Shown here: positions 28,818 to 37,310 of the stretch, piece by piece
Layout: every line of letters begins with the position of its first letter
Position numbering within the stretch: position 1 is the first letter of the stretch
Assembly: GCF_000430665.1 (NCBI RefSeq)
Contig: NZ_AUML01000043.1
Coordinates: 1 to 41,495, forward strand
Reading direction: 5' to 3'
Source of the DNA: Aquimarina muelleri DSM 19832
Lineage (GTDB): Bacteria; Bacteroidota; Bacteroidia; Flavobacteriales; Flavobacteriaceae
Length of the DNA stretch: 41,495 nt
Position numbers and translations under genes: made by a program
The notes under the pieces: generated by a model
What the model was told of the DNA's origin: nothing
What the model saw: the letters and a program-made list of their open reading frames with translations, nothing else
Database searches by the model: none

Positions 28818-29381
28818 TTATTTAAAATTTTGCATGATATACATACGGTTAGTTTTATAATCAAAAGGCTCTAATAGGTTACCTTTGTCGTCAAAATCTT
28901 CATCTAAACCCATTCCAAACCATTTTAATTTCACTTTTCCTGTTACTTCATATTGTAAACCAGAGAAATATAACCGTTCTTGTGTAAAAGGGCCTTTTTG
29001 ATTATCAAAACCAATTATGCGTTCTAAACCTATAAATGAAGAAATTTGACCATCTATAGCAGCTTTAGCCTCAAAATCTATTAAGTAATATTTATACGCT
29101 ACTTCTCCTTCAAGTATAGCCTCTCCTTTCATTTTCAAATCCGTACGAATCACATCTCCCTCAATAAACGCTTCTCCGTTTTTAATCTCGGGTGGTGGTG
29201 GGGCAAAACCTAACCCACCTTTTACCTTTAGGTTTTTGTTTTGTTTTACCACATACAACGCTTTGGTTTGGTCACCCGCATTTTCGTTAAGGCTCCATGT
29301 GTTGGTTAGGCAATTGTATTTTACATTAATATCTGCACTAACTGTTAGATTTAATGAAAAACTGGCTTTTAATTTATATAT
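28818..29381 (-). pseudogene. Orphan C-terminal tip of the 930-aa effector
   Basis: The frame is open from just after an in-frame stop at 29382-29384 down to the TAA at 28818. It matches the last ~190 residues of the 930-aa protein, starting at the shared KLKAS. From SADINV to ILEGE, 75 of 79 residues are identical by eye count. After that the two sequences diverge but still align (shared ERIIGFD, KGPFTQER, YFSGLQYE, EPFDY, MQ.F). No ATG lies upstream of the conserved block, and the first part overlaps the end of the 247-aa gene. It therefore resembles a displaced toxin tip without a delivery region, as in Rhs or CDI orphan modules. A shorter product from an alternative start (TTG at 29258) is possible but unsupported. 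Confidence 0.85.
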
Positions 29382-30112
29382 TTAATTTTTCGCGTTGTTA
29401 CTATTCTTATAGTATTAGAGTATTCAGAATTCTTGGTTTCTATCTTTTCTATCCAATTACCTAATTCATCAGATATATATAACTTTTCTCCATAATGATC
29501 AATTTCTTTAACAAGAATACCTTTGTCATCGTATTCTAATCTTATAATATTTTGGACTTGATGAACGGGTTTTTCTACATTTATAACATGGCTTGCATAT
29601 TCGATACTTATTAATTGCTCTTTTTTGTTATAATAATAGTTAGCTGTAGAAGTATTGTGTTTTGACTCGTGCAATGTAACTTCTATAATATTCTTATTGT
29701 TGTCATATATTTTCTCTGCAACTAAATTGTTGTCAGAATAAATCATGACTCTATCATTATTATATACTAATTTATACGAATCAACTTTATTTTCATATCC
29801 ATAAATCTGAAAGCTAATTAGTTTATCATTTTCATAAACATATACAACACTATCATTATACTTGTTAATCTCAGATATAAGTTTTTTATTCTTAAACTTA
29901 TAAAAACTTTTAGAAAACTCTTTCTTTACCTTAGCCTTTATATTATCTTCTTTACTGAAATCACCAATTGTGACATTTTGTTCTTCATAATAGCTAATTT
30001 CTGTTTCTTGAATCTTCAAAATGTCACTTCTAAATTGTTCTTGTCTAAGAAATTGTGCTTGTAAAAAAAGAGTATTACAAAAGAGTATAACTCCAAAAAG
30101 TGTTTTTTTCAT
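29369..30112 (-). CDS. Secreted protein of unknown function (247 aa)
   Basis: A type I signal peptide (MKKTLFGVILFCNTLFLQAQ) is followed by a lysine- and tyrosine-rich chain. Short beta-hairpin-like units such as YYNKKEQLISIEYA and LEYDDKGILVKEI resemble the loose YD- or MORN-like repeats common in secreted Bacteroidota proteins. The ATG at 30112 overlaps the stop of the 35-codon signal remnant upstream (ATGA). The 3' end overlaps the start of the orphan-tip homology by a few codons. Its place between remnant immunity genes and an orphan tip suggests a cargo gene, possibly another immunity protein. No function is recognised. Confidence 0.8.
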   Translation of the reverse strand: MKKTLFGVILFCNTLFLQAQFLRQEQFRSDILKIQETEISYYEEQNVTIGDFSKEDNIKAKVKKEFSKSFYKFKNKKLISEINKYNDSVVYVYENDKLISFQIYGYENKVDSYKLVYNNDRVMIYSDNNLVAEKIYDNNKNIIEVTLHESKHNTSTANYYYNKKEQLISIEYASHVINVEKPVHQVQNIIRLEYDDKGILVKEIDHYGEKLYISDELGNWIEKIETKNSEYSNTIRIVTTRKIKYIN

Positions 30113-30216
30113 AAAAAGGTATTGGTTTGTTTATATTTATACATATCGGCTTTATGGATTTGTGAGTTGCAGGACATACAGATAAAAACAAACCACAAAT
30201 ATTTTAAATATAACAT
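30109..30216 (-). pseudogene. Remnant lipoprotein signal peptide (35 codons)
   Basis: The ATG at 30216 opens with MLYLKYLWFVFIC, the same start as the 494-aa lipoprotein at 31945, then MSCNSQ after an in-frame loss of three codons. It diverges after the lipobox and stops at 30109-30111. It is the 5' part of a duplicated lipoprotein gene whose body is gone. Confidence 0.75.
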
Positions 30217-30434
30217 TCTTGTTATTTTTAATACATGATTTATAGCTCGTTACTACCCTTTGGCATATAGAAGTAAAATTGAATGGGTTTTTTATAAATA
30301 TCTTTTGGGTCATTAGGATTTGTTGCAGTTGCTATTAGAGGTGATTTTCCTTTTAATTTTAAATCATCTACTGTACTCTCAAAGCATACCAAACGTCCTT
30401 CATCATAGAATATCATTTCATAATTTTCTATAGT
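30163..30434. repeat. Direct repeat, copy 1 (immunity 3' end plus lipoprotein 5' end)
   Basis: This ~270-base stretch is a diverged direct copy of 31881-32163. Both copies hold the last ~60 codons of a 343-aa-type immunity gene followed by the start of a 494-aa-type lipoprotein gene. The central intergenic part is almost identical in the two copies. Copy 1 lacks nine bases within the signal sequence. Confidence 0.8.
30240..30434 (-). pseudogene. Remnant C-terminus of an immunity lipoprotein
   Basis: The frame ending at the TAA at 30240-30242 matches the last ~60 residues of the 343-aa lipoprotein. Shared parts include IENYEM, FYDEGRLVCFES, GKSPLIATA, NPNDPKD and PIQFYFYMPK. An in-frame TGA lies just upstream of the homologous part, so only this tail survives. 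It could in principle start at the internal ATG of ENYEM, giving 58 aa, but it has no signal peptide and is most likely dead. Confidence 0.8.
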
Positions 30435-30460
30435 GCCTGTTCAATCTCTAGCGAATACAT

Positions 30461-31945
30461 TTAGTCAGAAAAACTTAATACCTTTTCCTTGCTGATAGAT
30501 CCTATTTCTTTTCCATTTGAATTAATTAAAACATAAGTTCTATCTTTTTGCTTTCCTATAATATAACATTTATTATTGTGCCTATATGTTTCTACCTCTA
30601 GATACTTAAATCCAGAAACATTATTATTATCGTTATCATAAATAGCATCTAAATCGCCTTCACCATATATTAAAACTAAATTTTCTGTAATCGCTTTACC
30701 TTTATCTGTTTTTGTAAAGATTTGTTTTTCTACATTTAAATAATAATATTGCTCAGATCCATCGTTATTATCTTTAGCTAGATAAAAACTATTTATTTGA
30801 TTAAAATTATCGTATTTTAAAAAATCTAGATTTGTTTCTGGTAGTTTAAAAAGCAATTTATTTGATTTACTGCTCATCACCCACGTCTCATTATTTTTTT
30901 CATTTAAATAGAATGATGAAGGAAACATATCCTTTGCTGTAAAAATAAACTCATCATCTTTACGCTCTTTTTCTATATAAAATTTCACTTTATCTACATT
31001 CCCTCTAAAACTATATTGATAAGCATTTTTTTCTCTCCCTTTTATAATTAAATCAATCCATAACTTTTCTAAAATCCTCATTGCTTCTGATAGTGAGTTT
31101 GTTATTTGAATACTTTGCACCTTTTCTTCTATTAATATCAGTTCTTCTTCTTTAATTTTTTCGTATGTACCAGGATGATAATTAAAACTGTCTTTATAAG
31201 ATAGTTTTTTTCCTTCTTCATTATACGCTTCAAATTGCATAAAACGTTCATTATTATCGACTTCAAAATAAACATAGTTTCCTTTAATATCATTGATCTT
31301 AAAATTTTGTTTTTGAAGCATTTCATCTTTGCAAAAAACAATTGTATCGTATTTAGTGACATAATCGAATCTTGCTTTTATAACTACACTATCTATGTAT
31401 TTTGCCTTTCCATAAGCAATCTCAGAGTAATCCAGAGAAAAATCTAACCCCTCTTTAAATTTAGGATGGTTATCTTTAGAGCGATAATATATTTGTTGAG
31501 CTTTGTACGTATCTTTAAAATATTTTCCTGTTTTGTATTTATTCTCTGCATCAAAGCTAATAAATGCAGTGTCATTTTTAAAGTTCTGTTCAAAAGTAGT
31601 TGTTTCTTTAAGGACTTTAATTTGCTTCTTTATTCCTTCTAAATATAATTGAAATGGATGACTATACTCTTCATCTTCTATAAGTATATTTGTCTTAAGA
31701 AATAACTTTTCTTTGAACTCTACCTTAGACCATTTTTGTAGGTTATTATGAAGTTCTATTTTAAGCTCTTTTAAAGACATATCACTAACATATTCAAAAG
31801 TATTGTTTAGTATTTTACTCTCTACATCTGTGAGTTTCGCTCTTTCAACATCTAATTCCTTTTGGGTTATTGTTTTCTCTTGAGAATTGCAGGACATACA
31901 GACCATACAGATAAAAACAAACCACAAATATTTTAAATATAACAT
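30461..31945 (-). CDS. Large lipoprotein of unknown function in immunity array (494 aa)
   Basis: A lipoprotein-type signal (MLYLKYLWFVFICMVCMSC, then NSQ) is followed by ~475 hydrophilic residues without membrane segments. The gene starts 11 bases after the stop of the 343-aa immunity lipoprotein and is likely co-transcribed with it. Pieces of its 5' end recur at 30109-30216 and near 27660, so it belongs to the same duplicated cassette. No family is recognised. A second immunity or periplasmic accessory role is an inference from position and export signal. Confidence 0.85.
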   Translation of the reverse strand: MLYLKYLWFVFICMVCMSCNSQEKTITQKELDVERAKLTDVESKILNNTFEYVSDMSLKELKIELHNNLQKWSKVEFKEKLFLKTNILIEDEEYSHPFQLYLEGIKKQIKVLKETTTFEQNFKNDTAFISFDAENKYKTGKYFKDTYKAQQIYYRSKDNHPKFKEGLDFSLDYSEIAYGKAKYIDSVVIKARFDYVTKYDTIVFCKDEMLQKQNFKINDIKGNYVYFEVDNNERFMQFEAYNEEGKKLSYKDSFNYHPGTYEKIKEEELILIEEKVQSIQITNSLSEAMRILEKLWIDLIIKGREKNAYQYSFRGNVDKVKFYIEKERKDDEFIFTAKDMFPSSFYLNEKNNETWVMSSKSNKLLFKLPETNLDFLKYDNFNQINSFYLAKDNNDGSEQYYYLNVEKQIFTKTDKGKAITENLVLIYGEGDLDAIYDNDNNNVSGFKYLEVETYRHNNKCYIIGKQKDRTYVLINSNGKEIGSISKEKVLSFSD

Positions 31946-32163
31946 TCTTGTTATTTTTAATACATTATTTTTAACTCGTTACTATCCTTTGGCATATAGA
32001 AGTAAAACTGAATAGGATTTCTAAACACATCTTTTGGGTCGTTAGGGTTAACCGCTGTAGCTATAAGTGGTGATTTCCCTTTAAACTCTAAATCGTTACT
32101 CTTACTCTCAAAACATACCAATCGCCCTTCATCATAAAAGACCATCTCATAGTTTTCTATAGG
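31881..32163. repeat. Direct repeat, copy 2 (parent copy)
   Basis: This stretch spans the 3' end of the 343-aa immunity gene and the 5' end of the 494-aa lipoprotein gene. Both genes are intact here, so this is the likely source of the broken copy at 30163-30434. Confidence 0.8.
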
Positions 32164-32988
32164 CTGATAAGACATCATATTATAATACATCTCGCCCTCT
32201 TTTATAAGGTCGTCTATATCTTTTTTTGTAAAGAAATTAGCTTTTGCCCAATAAGCTACTTTGTTATAATATAGCTTCCAATACCTATCCTCATCTTTGT
32301 TTTTTACACTATTAATAAAAGCATGGTATTGCCCAAGTACTTTTTGCTCTAATGCAGTACTATCTACTTCTCGTAAATCTTTACTGTTTTGTAAAGCTTC
32401 ATTTTCAAATGGCATTTCTGCCTCAAATTCAAATTCTTTTTCAAAAAAATTTAAGTTATCTAAGTTATCTTTTCTAATCACATCTCCATTAAGGTCTCTA
32501 ATAAGTTCTCCTTTAGAATCTTTTTTGAAACCATAATTACTATACTTTATAAAATAATTTTGATTTTCGAAATTATCATTACTCCATTCTAGTCTATTCA
32601 TCTCACTCAAATTAAAGCTAAAATAACTGTTATGTTTATCAAAATTAGATAATTTATCTAAAGAAGTTATTCTCAATTTAACCAACTGCTTTTTATTTTT
32701 TTTTGACAATAAATGATTCATAAACTTGTAGCCTTGTTCTTGCTTATTATGTATAGAAGATTTACTAAGAAGTTTATCATTTACCAATACTTCTATATTA
32801 ACTTGAGAATGACTATAATCGAATAGGAAAAGGGAAGCTTTCTTATATTTCGTTGAATTCTCAACTATTTCATACAATTTTTCTTTAAAATCTATATTTC
32901 CCATATTATTTTCTTTTTTATTTTGCCCACAACTTATTGTACTAACTAATACTATAAAAAGTAGTGTTTTTATCTTTACTTTTTTCAT
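31957..32988 (-). CDS. Putative immunity lipoprotein paralogue A (343 aa)
   Basis: The N-terminal signal ends with a lipobox-like STISC (Cys 20) followed by GQNKK, so the protein is probably lipidated and periplasmic or outer-membrane anchored. It starts two bases after the stop of the 930-aa effector, the standard position for a T6SS immunity gene. It is a full-length paralogue of the 344-aa lipoprotein that follows the orphan effector tip. The effector tip and immunity gene have therefore been duplicated as a pair. No known domain was recognised; immunity is inferred from gene pairing and export. Confidence 0.9.
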   Translation of the reverse strand: MKKVKIKTLLFIVLVSTISCGQNKKENNMGNIDFKEKLYEIVENSTKYKKASLFLFDYSHSQVNIEVLVNDKLLSKSSIHNKQEQGYKFMNHLLSKKNKKQLVKLRITSLDKLSNFDKHNSYFSFNLSEMNRLEWSNDNFENQNYFIKYSNYGFKKDSKGELIRDLNGDVIRKDNLDNLNFFEKEFEFEAEMPFENEALQNSKDLREVDSTALEQKVLGQYHAFINSVKNKDEDRYWKLYYNKVAYWAKANFFTKKDIDDLIKEGEMYYNMMSYQPIENYEMVFYDEGRLVCFESKSNDLEFKGKSPLIATAVNPNDPKDVFRNPIQFYFYMPKDSNELKIMY

Positions 32989-32990
32989 GA

Positions 32991-35783
32991 TTATTTATTA
33001 AAAAATTGCATAATATGCATGCGTTTGGTATTATAATCGAAGGGTTCTATAAAATTACCTTTACTCTCGTATTCGTCATTTAAAAATTCTGGATAATAGC
33101 CAAAAGCCCCTACCTTATATTCAGCTTTTAACTCGTATTGTAAGCCCGAAAAATAGATTCGTTCTTGTGTAAAAGGGCCTTTTTGACTATCAAAACCAAT
33201 AATACGTTCCATCCCTATAAATGATATAGCTTTTCCTTTCAAATTTAACGAAGCATCAAAATCTACTAAATAATATTTTTTATTCAATTCTCCTTCAAGT
33301 ATAGCCTCTCCTTTCACTTTTAAATCTGTACGAATCACATCGCCCTCAATAAACGCTTCGCCATTTTTAACCTCGGGTGGCGGTGGTGCAAAACCTAATC
33401 CTCCTTTTACCTTTAGGTTTTTGTTTTGTTTTACCACATGTAGCGCTTTAGTCTGGTCGCTTGCGTTTTCGTTAAGACTCCATGTGTTGGTTAAACAATT
33501 GTATTTTACGTTAATATCGGCACTAGCCTCTACACCTAACTTAAAACTGGCTTTTAATTTGTCTTTTAGCTTGCCTTCTGGGGTAAGTTCTTCATTAATA
33601 CTTACGCCCAAAAAAGGTTTTGCTTGTAGTGTAAACCGTATGATCAGCGCTATCTTGCCATCTGCCATTTGCTCATACTCATATCCAAAATTGCAACTTA
33701 CCTTAGGGTAGGTAAAGCTTATCTTTTTATTACTAATTTTACTTATGGCTTGTTTTATATTTTTTGCTTTTTTAAGTGATTTAAGCTTCATTCTGCCCGT
33801 TACAAAATAAAGGATCACCAAGTCTAATGCCAAGGTCATCAAAGATAACTGAAAGGCGTAGTAGTATAAAAAATAATTATTCGGTTGTTTTTCTGCATAA
33901 TTAATAAGCTCCCCATTCATTTTATGGTGATACCCTAGTTGTATGGTTTCGTTTTCGCTTTCTATAAATTTTTCTACCAAACCTTCTAGGTCATCGCTTA
34001 AAAATTTAAATTCGTCTTCGTCGCTGCTTGCCAAATACTTATGCGCTGCCAAAAGCTCTTCTATAGGTTTCATGACCTTTGTGTACAAAAACTCTACTAC
34101 TGGTTTAAGATAATCATACAAGTTTTGGTTAAACTCTATCAATTTTACCTCTTCTGCTTTATAAAATAATACCTTTTTTACGGCATAGTTTATATGTACC
34201 GCCCATTGCAAATCTGGGTAGATATTAAAAATAGGGGTACGTATGTATCTGCAACTTTTTATAAGTACTGGATAGGGTATATGTTTTGCGCCAAACATAT
34301 ACTTTGCAAATACTTCTAAATAGGTATCTGCTTTGTATGGGTAGGCTAGCTTAATCTGTAATTTGTTTTCTGTTTTACTTACGATTTTTACAGGGGTTAT
34401 ACTACCAAACAACTCACTATTTACAGTCTCTGTAGGTAAGTGTGTGGTATCAAAAGTATTATTGGTGTGGGTATTGCTACTATCCTGTGTATTATCAAAA
34501 CCTGCTTGCAGGCACTCGGCAGTTTGTACCTCTTCTAGATCTATGGTGATGGTTTGTGGGGTTTTGTTACCACCTGCAACATACTCGAGTATGGGAGTGG
34601 TGTTGTTTATTTCTAAACTACCATCTTCTGCTTGTTTTAAAATATGAAAATTGCCGTAATCGTCGGTTATCTTGATAGCAGTGAACCCACATTCTTCATA
34701 ACTTTGGGTAACTAGTGTAGCTTCTTGTATTTCTGCTATTTGCGGTATCCATTCTTGTTCATCTTCATCTACAGCCCATTCATCCCTATAGTTTATGGTA
34801 AAGGTAATTTCTTTTTTCAGATTTTTTACTTGCTCTTCGGTATAAGGGGCATGTAGTATAGCACGGTTAGGTACTAGGGTTATACTTAGTTTACCTTCTT
34901 TTATAGAATCCTGATTGTCTTTCCCTTCTTCGTGATCCAAGGTTTCTATCCATTCTGGTTTTATGTATAGCTCATAACGTTGCTCTACATTATAGTCCAA
35001 AACAGGGTTGTCTATATTTCGATCTAAAGAAATACATTCTTTTTCTAACTCTTTGCCATCTACAGTAATGAGTAGTTCTATATCATAATAGGGTACATTG
35101 TGCAATGCCATATGTACATCTACTATATTGCTATATTCTAGCTCTGTTTCTAATGCTTGAATATCTTTGCTTATAAATTTTATATCTTTTTCTTGAGTTG
35201 TTTCTCGCTTTTTTGCATAAAAAGATAGGATTTGTGGTTCTTGTACAGCTATTATAAAAGCCCCTTGAGACATCCATCCTGGGCGATAATTAATCCCCTC
35301 TAGCCATATCCCTGCACCCAGTTTATTGGATTTATAATCGATACTACCAAAGGTATCTTTGCCCATCACTTTTTTATAGGTAGCCATGGTGTACTGTTTA
35401 CCCACATATCTGGTGTCTTTTTCTGAGTATACAACATCTTTATATTTTTTAGAATATTTGTTTAAAGCAGTTAAGTGTTTGGCTAACGTTTCTGGTTGTA
35501 TTACTGTTTCTTTATTTACTTTAAAATTTAGCCATTTGTTTGTTTTAAATTTATTATAAGGTTGCGCTATCCAATACACGTTTTTTTGTGTGGCTTGGGT
35601 ATTAATGGCTTTTAAGGCTAATATTTTAAAATTAACTGCTTTGTTTTTAGGGATCAAATACACATAATAGCCTTGATAAACTTCTCGTCTGGCAGCGCTA
35701 TCATCGGTTGTGATTTCCTTATCAGCATAATTTTTTTCTTTTTTTACTTTATTTTCTTCTAAGTTTGATAGCCCTGTTTTCAT
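32991..35783 (-). CDS. Candidate T6SS effector, PAAR-coupled, unknown family (930 aa)
   Basis: This large protein lacks a signal peptide. Its ATG overlaps the stop of the DUF4280 PAAR-like gene (ATGA), so translation is probably coupled and the protein may ride on that tip. The N-terminal ~550 residues are soluble and contain repeated beta-rich segments. One strong hydrophobic segment (about residues 640-662, LSLMTLALDLVILYFVTG) precedes a basic stretch. The last ~250 residues are alternating, strand-like sequence (for example KIALIIRFTLQAKPF and KVKGGLGFAPPPPE), which could form a membrane-active beta structure. The final ~190 residues exist as an orphan copy at 28818-29381 with its own immunity paralogue. 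I recognise no catalytic motif or family. The effector role is inferred from neighbours. Confidence 0.85.
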   Translation of the reverse strand: MKTGLSNLEENKVKKEKNYADKEITTDDSAARREVYQGYYVYLIPKNKAVNFKILALKAINTQATQKNVYWIAQPYNKFKTNKWLNFKVNKETVIQPETLAKHLTALNKYSKKYKDVVYSEKDTRYVGKQYTMATYKKVMGKDTFGSIDYKSNKLGAGIWLEGINYRPGWMSQGAFIIAVQEPQILSFYAKKRETTQEKDIKFISKDIQALETELEYSNIVDVHMALHNVPYYDIELLITVDGKELEKECISLDRNIDNPVLDYNVEQRYELYIKPEWIETLDHEEGKDNQDSIKEGKLSITLVPNRAILHAPYTEEQVKNLKKEITFTINYRDEWAVDEDEQEWIPQIAEIQEATLVTQSYEECGFTAIKITDDYGNFHILKQAEDGSLEINNTTPILEYVAGGNKTPQTITIDLEEVQTAECLQAGFDNTQDSSNTHTNNTFDTTHLPTETVNSELFGSITPVKIVSKTENKLQIKLAYPYKADTYLEVFAKYMFGAKHIPYPVLIKSCRYIRTPIFNIYPDLQWAVHINYAVKKVLFYKAEEVKLIEFNQNLYDYLKPVVEFLYTKVMKPIEELLAAHKYLASSDEDEFKFLSDDLEGLVEKFIESENETIQLGYHHKMNGELINYAEKQPNNYFLYYYAFQLSLMTLALDLVILYFVTGRMKLKSLKKAKNIKQAISKISNKKISFTYPKVSCNFGYEYEQMADGKIALIIRFTLQAKPFLGVSINEELTPEGKLKDKLKASFKLGVEASADINVKYNCLTNTWSLNENASDQTKALHVVKQNKNLKVKGGLGFAPPPPEVKNGEAFIEGDVIRTDLKVKGEAILEGELNKKYYLVDFDASLNLKGKAISFIGMERIIGFDSQKGPFTQERIYFSGLQYELKAEYKVGAFGYYPEFLNDEYESKGNFIEPFDYNTKRMHIMQFFNK

Positions 35784-36265
35784 TCTACCGAGTTTATATC
35801 GTGTTTAACTTCTTCTAATACCGTTGTATCCTCACATGCCAACGGGTTTACCTGAGCCATCACATCTTCGTCGGCTTCTTCTTGATGCTGCTGGGTAGCT
35901 TCTGCGGTTTGCCCATGAAACGTAATACGTATACAAGGTGCTCCTGCTATGGGGCAAGTAGCTTTACTGTTCTCGAGTATTGGATTGCCACCATTATCTA
36001 AGGTTACTTTTTCATAAAAGTCTTGCCATTCTGTAATCATGGGTTGGCAGGGTTTATACCCACTGGGTGTGGGTTGTAGTTTACATTGCCCAAAGGTCTT
36101 TTTTTGAAAAGGTTGTCCGATATCCATTGTAGAAACGATCATCTTTTTTTCGCCTTCTGCATCGTTTACATACTGCTTATGCTGGCTTATTGATACTATT
36201 TTATCGGGCATAGTACCATTTTGGCACTCGCACTCTGCTTCTTGACATACTATTGCTTTTCCCAT
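35780..36265 (-). CDS. PAAR-like T6SS tip protein (DUF4280 family)
   Basis: This 161-aa Cys-rich protein begins MGKAIVCQEAECECQNGTM. It continues with a DUF4280-like pattern: FGQCKLQPTPSGYKPC, then a W-containing segment, and a closing KATCPIAGAPCIRITFHGQ. DUF4280 proteins take the place of PAAR spikes on VgrG in Bacteroidota T6SS and connect effectors to it. The acidic C-terminal tail (~40 residues) leads directly into the coupled 930-aa gene, whose start overlaps the stop by four bases. An 18-base gap separates it from the upstream 336-aa gene. Confidence 0.87.
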   Translation of the reverse strand: MGKAIVCQEAECECQNGTMPDKIVSISQHKQYVNDAEGEKKMIVSTMDIGQPFQKKTFGQCKLQPTPSGYKPCQPMITEWQDFYEKVTLDNGGNPILENSKATCPIAGAPCIRITFHGQTAEATQQHQEEADEDVMAQVNPLACEDTTVLEEVKHDINSVE

Positions 36266-36283
36266 AGTTTTTAATTAAAAAAA

Positions 36284-37294
36284 TTATTTCCAGAATTCAT
36301 ACCATTTTTTTTCGACATTAGGATCTATGTAAATACCATTTTTCTTTTCATCTTCTATTTTACGTTGCTCTGTTTGATCCATGTCTTTTTGCCAAATGGC
36401 TTTGAATTGTATGGTCTTATCGGTATTATGTTGTGTATACTTAACAGTACCATCTACTCTTAGTAGGGTATGGTCTTTTGCATCTAACTCATATCCTATT
36501 GCCGTTTCTCCCTGATCTAAACCACTTGCAGACTGCATACCTCCTTGATAATGGATCACTATACGGTTGTTCTCCTTAATAATAGGACTCACCGTTTGAT
36601 TGCCATAAAAATGTAGTTTATGAATCCCCGAAAACCACTTAAATTGCTTTTCTAAGGGCTGTGTAAACTTGTTGGTATAGTTTATATATAATTTTGAAAA
36701 CAGTATATCATAAACGACATCGTTATGAAGGCTTTTTAATAAATTTTTGGGACTATGTATAGCATTGGTTATATTTTTGCAATGATTTATAAACGGTACT
36801 CCTATGTATCGTTTAGCAAGTTCTTTTTGCTTGGTTTCCCATCGTTCTTTTATCGCCTCTTGGTTATCTACACTTATTATTTGCCCATGCTTATTGACAC
36901 TTACTTGCAAAGGATATAAACAATTAGCACTCTGCTCTGCCAGTTGTTCCATAAAACCTTCTAATTGTTTACCGTCTTTAAAAAAACGTTTTCGGGATAA
37001 GGTATAATACCGTAGTCCTTTTTTATAACCTGTACATTTTACTTCAAATAGATATTGTATTGTTTTTTGGTCATTATAATTAATGTATATACCATATGTG
37101 CGATGCAAAAACCTAGTTTTATTTTCTATTAGCCAATACTGTAGTTTCCTTGAAAAGGGAATTTTTTCAGATGGTTTTTCAATTTTTTCTGTAGATAGCG
37201 AAAAATGCGGTCTTTTGTCTCTTTGGGGAGAAGAAACTGGAATTTCTGAATGATTACCATCATCTATCAATATTGAAAAGGGCTTTTTTGGCAT
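36284..37294 (-). CDS. Conserved-looking cytoplasmic protein of unknown function (336 aa)
   Basis: No signal peptide or membrane segment is visible. The N-terminal ~50 residues are Pro/Ser-rich and probably disordered. The rest is a mixed alpha/beta body with several aromatic-rich stretches (RYYTLSRKRFF, KFTQPLEKQFKW) and ends VEKKWYEFWK. It lies 16 bases after the Tle1-like effector and 18 bases before the PAAR-like gene, in the same operon. The position between effector and tip fits an adaptor or loading factor, but I do not recognise the family. It could also be a second effector-linked protein. Confidence 0.85.
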   Translation of the reverse strand: MPKKPFSILIDDGNHSEIPVSSPQRDKRPHFSLSTEKIEKPSEKIPFSRKLQYWLIENKTRFLHRTYGIYINYNDQKTIQYLFEVKCTGYKKGLRYYTLSRKRFFKDGKQLEGFMEQLAEQSANCLYPLQVSVNKHGQIISVDNQEAIKERWETKQKELAKRYIGVPFINHCKNITNAIHSPKNLLKSLHNDVVYDILFSKLYINYTNKFTQPLEKQFKWFSGIHKLHFYGNQTVSPIIKENNRIVIHYQGGMQSASGLDQGETAIGYELDAKDHTLLRVDGTVKYTQHNTDKTIQFKAIWQKDMDQTEQRKIEDEKKNGIYIDPNVEKKWYEFWK

Positions 37295-37310
37295 TGTTTA
37301 TTTTTCGAAA

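Noticed and set aside
28818..29258. 146-aa gene starting at TTG 29258
   Set aside because: Homology to the 930-aa protein extends ~40 codons upstream of this codon, so it is only a point inside a larger start-less fragment.
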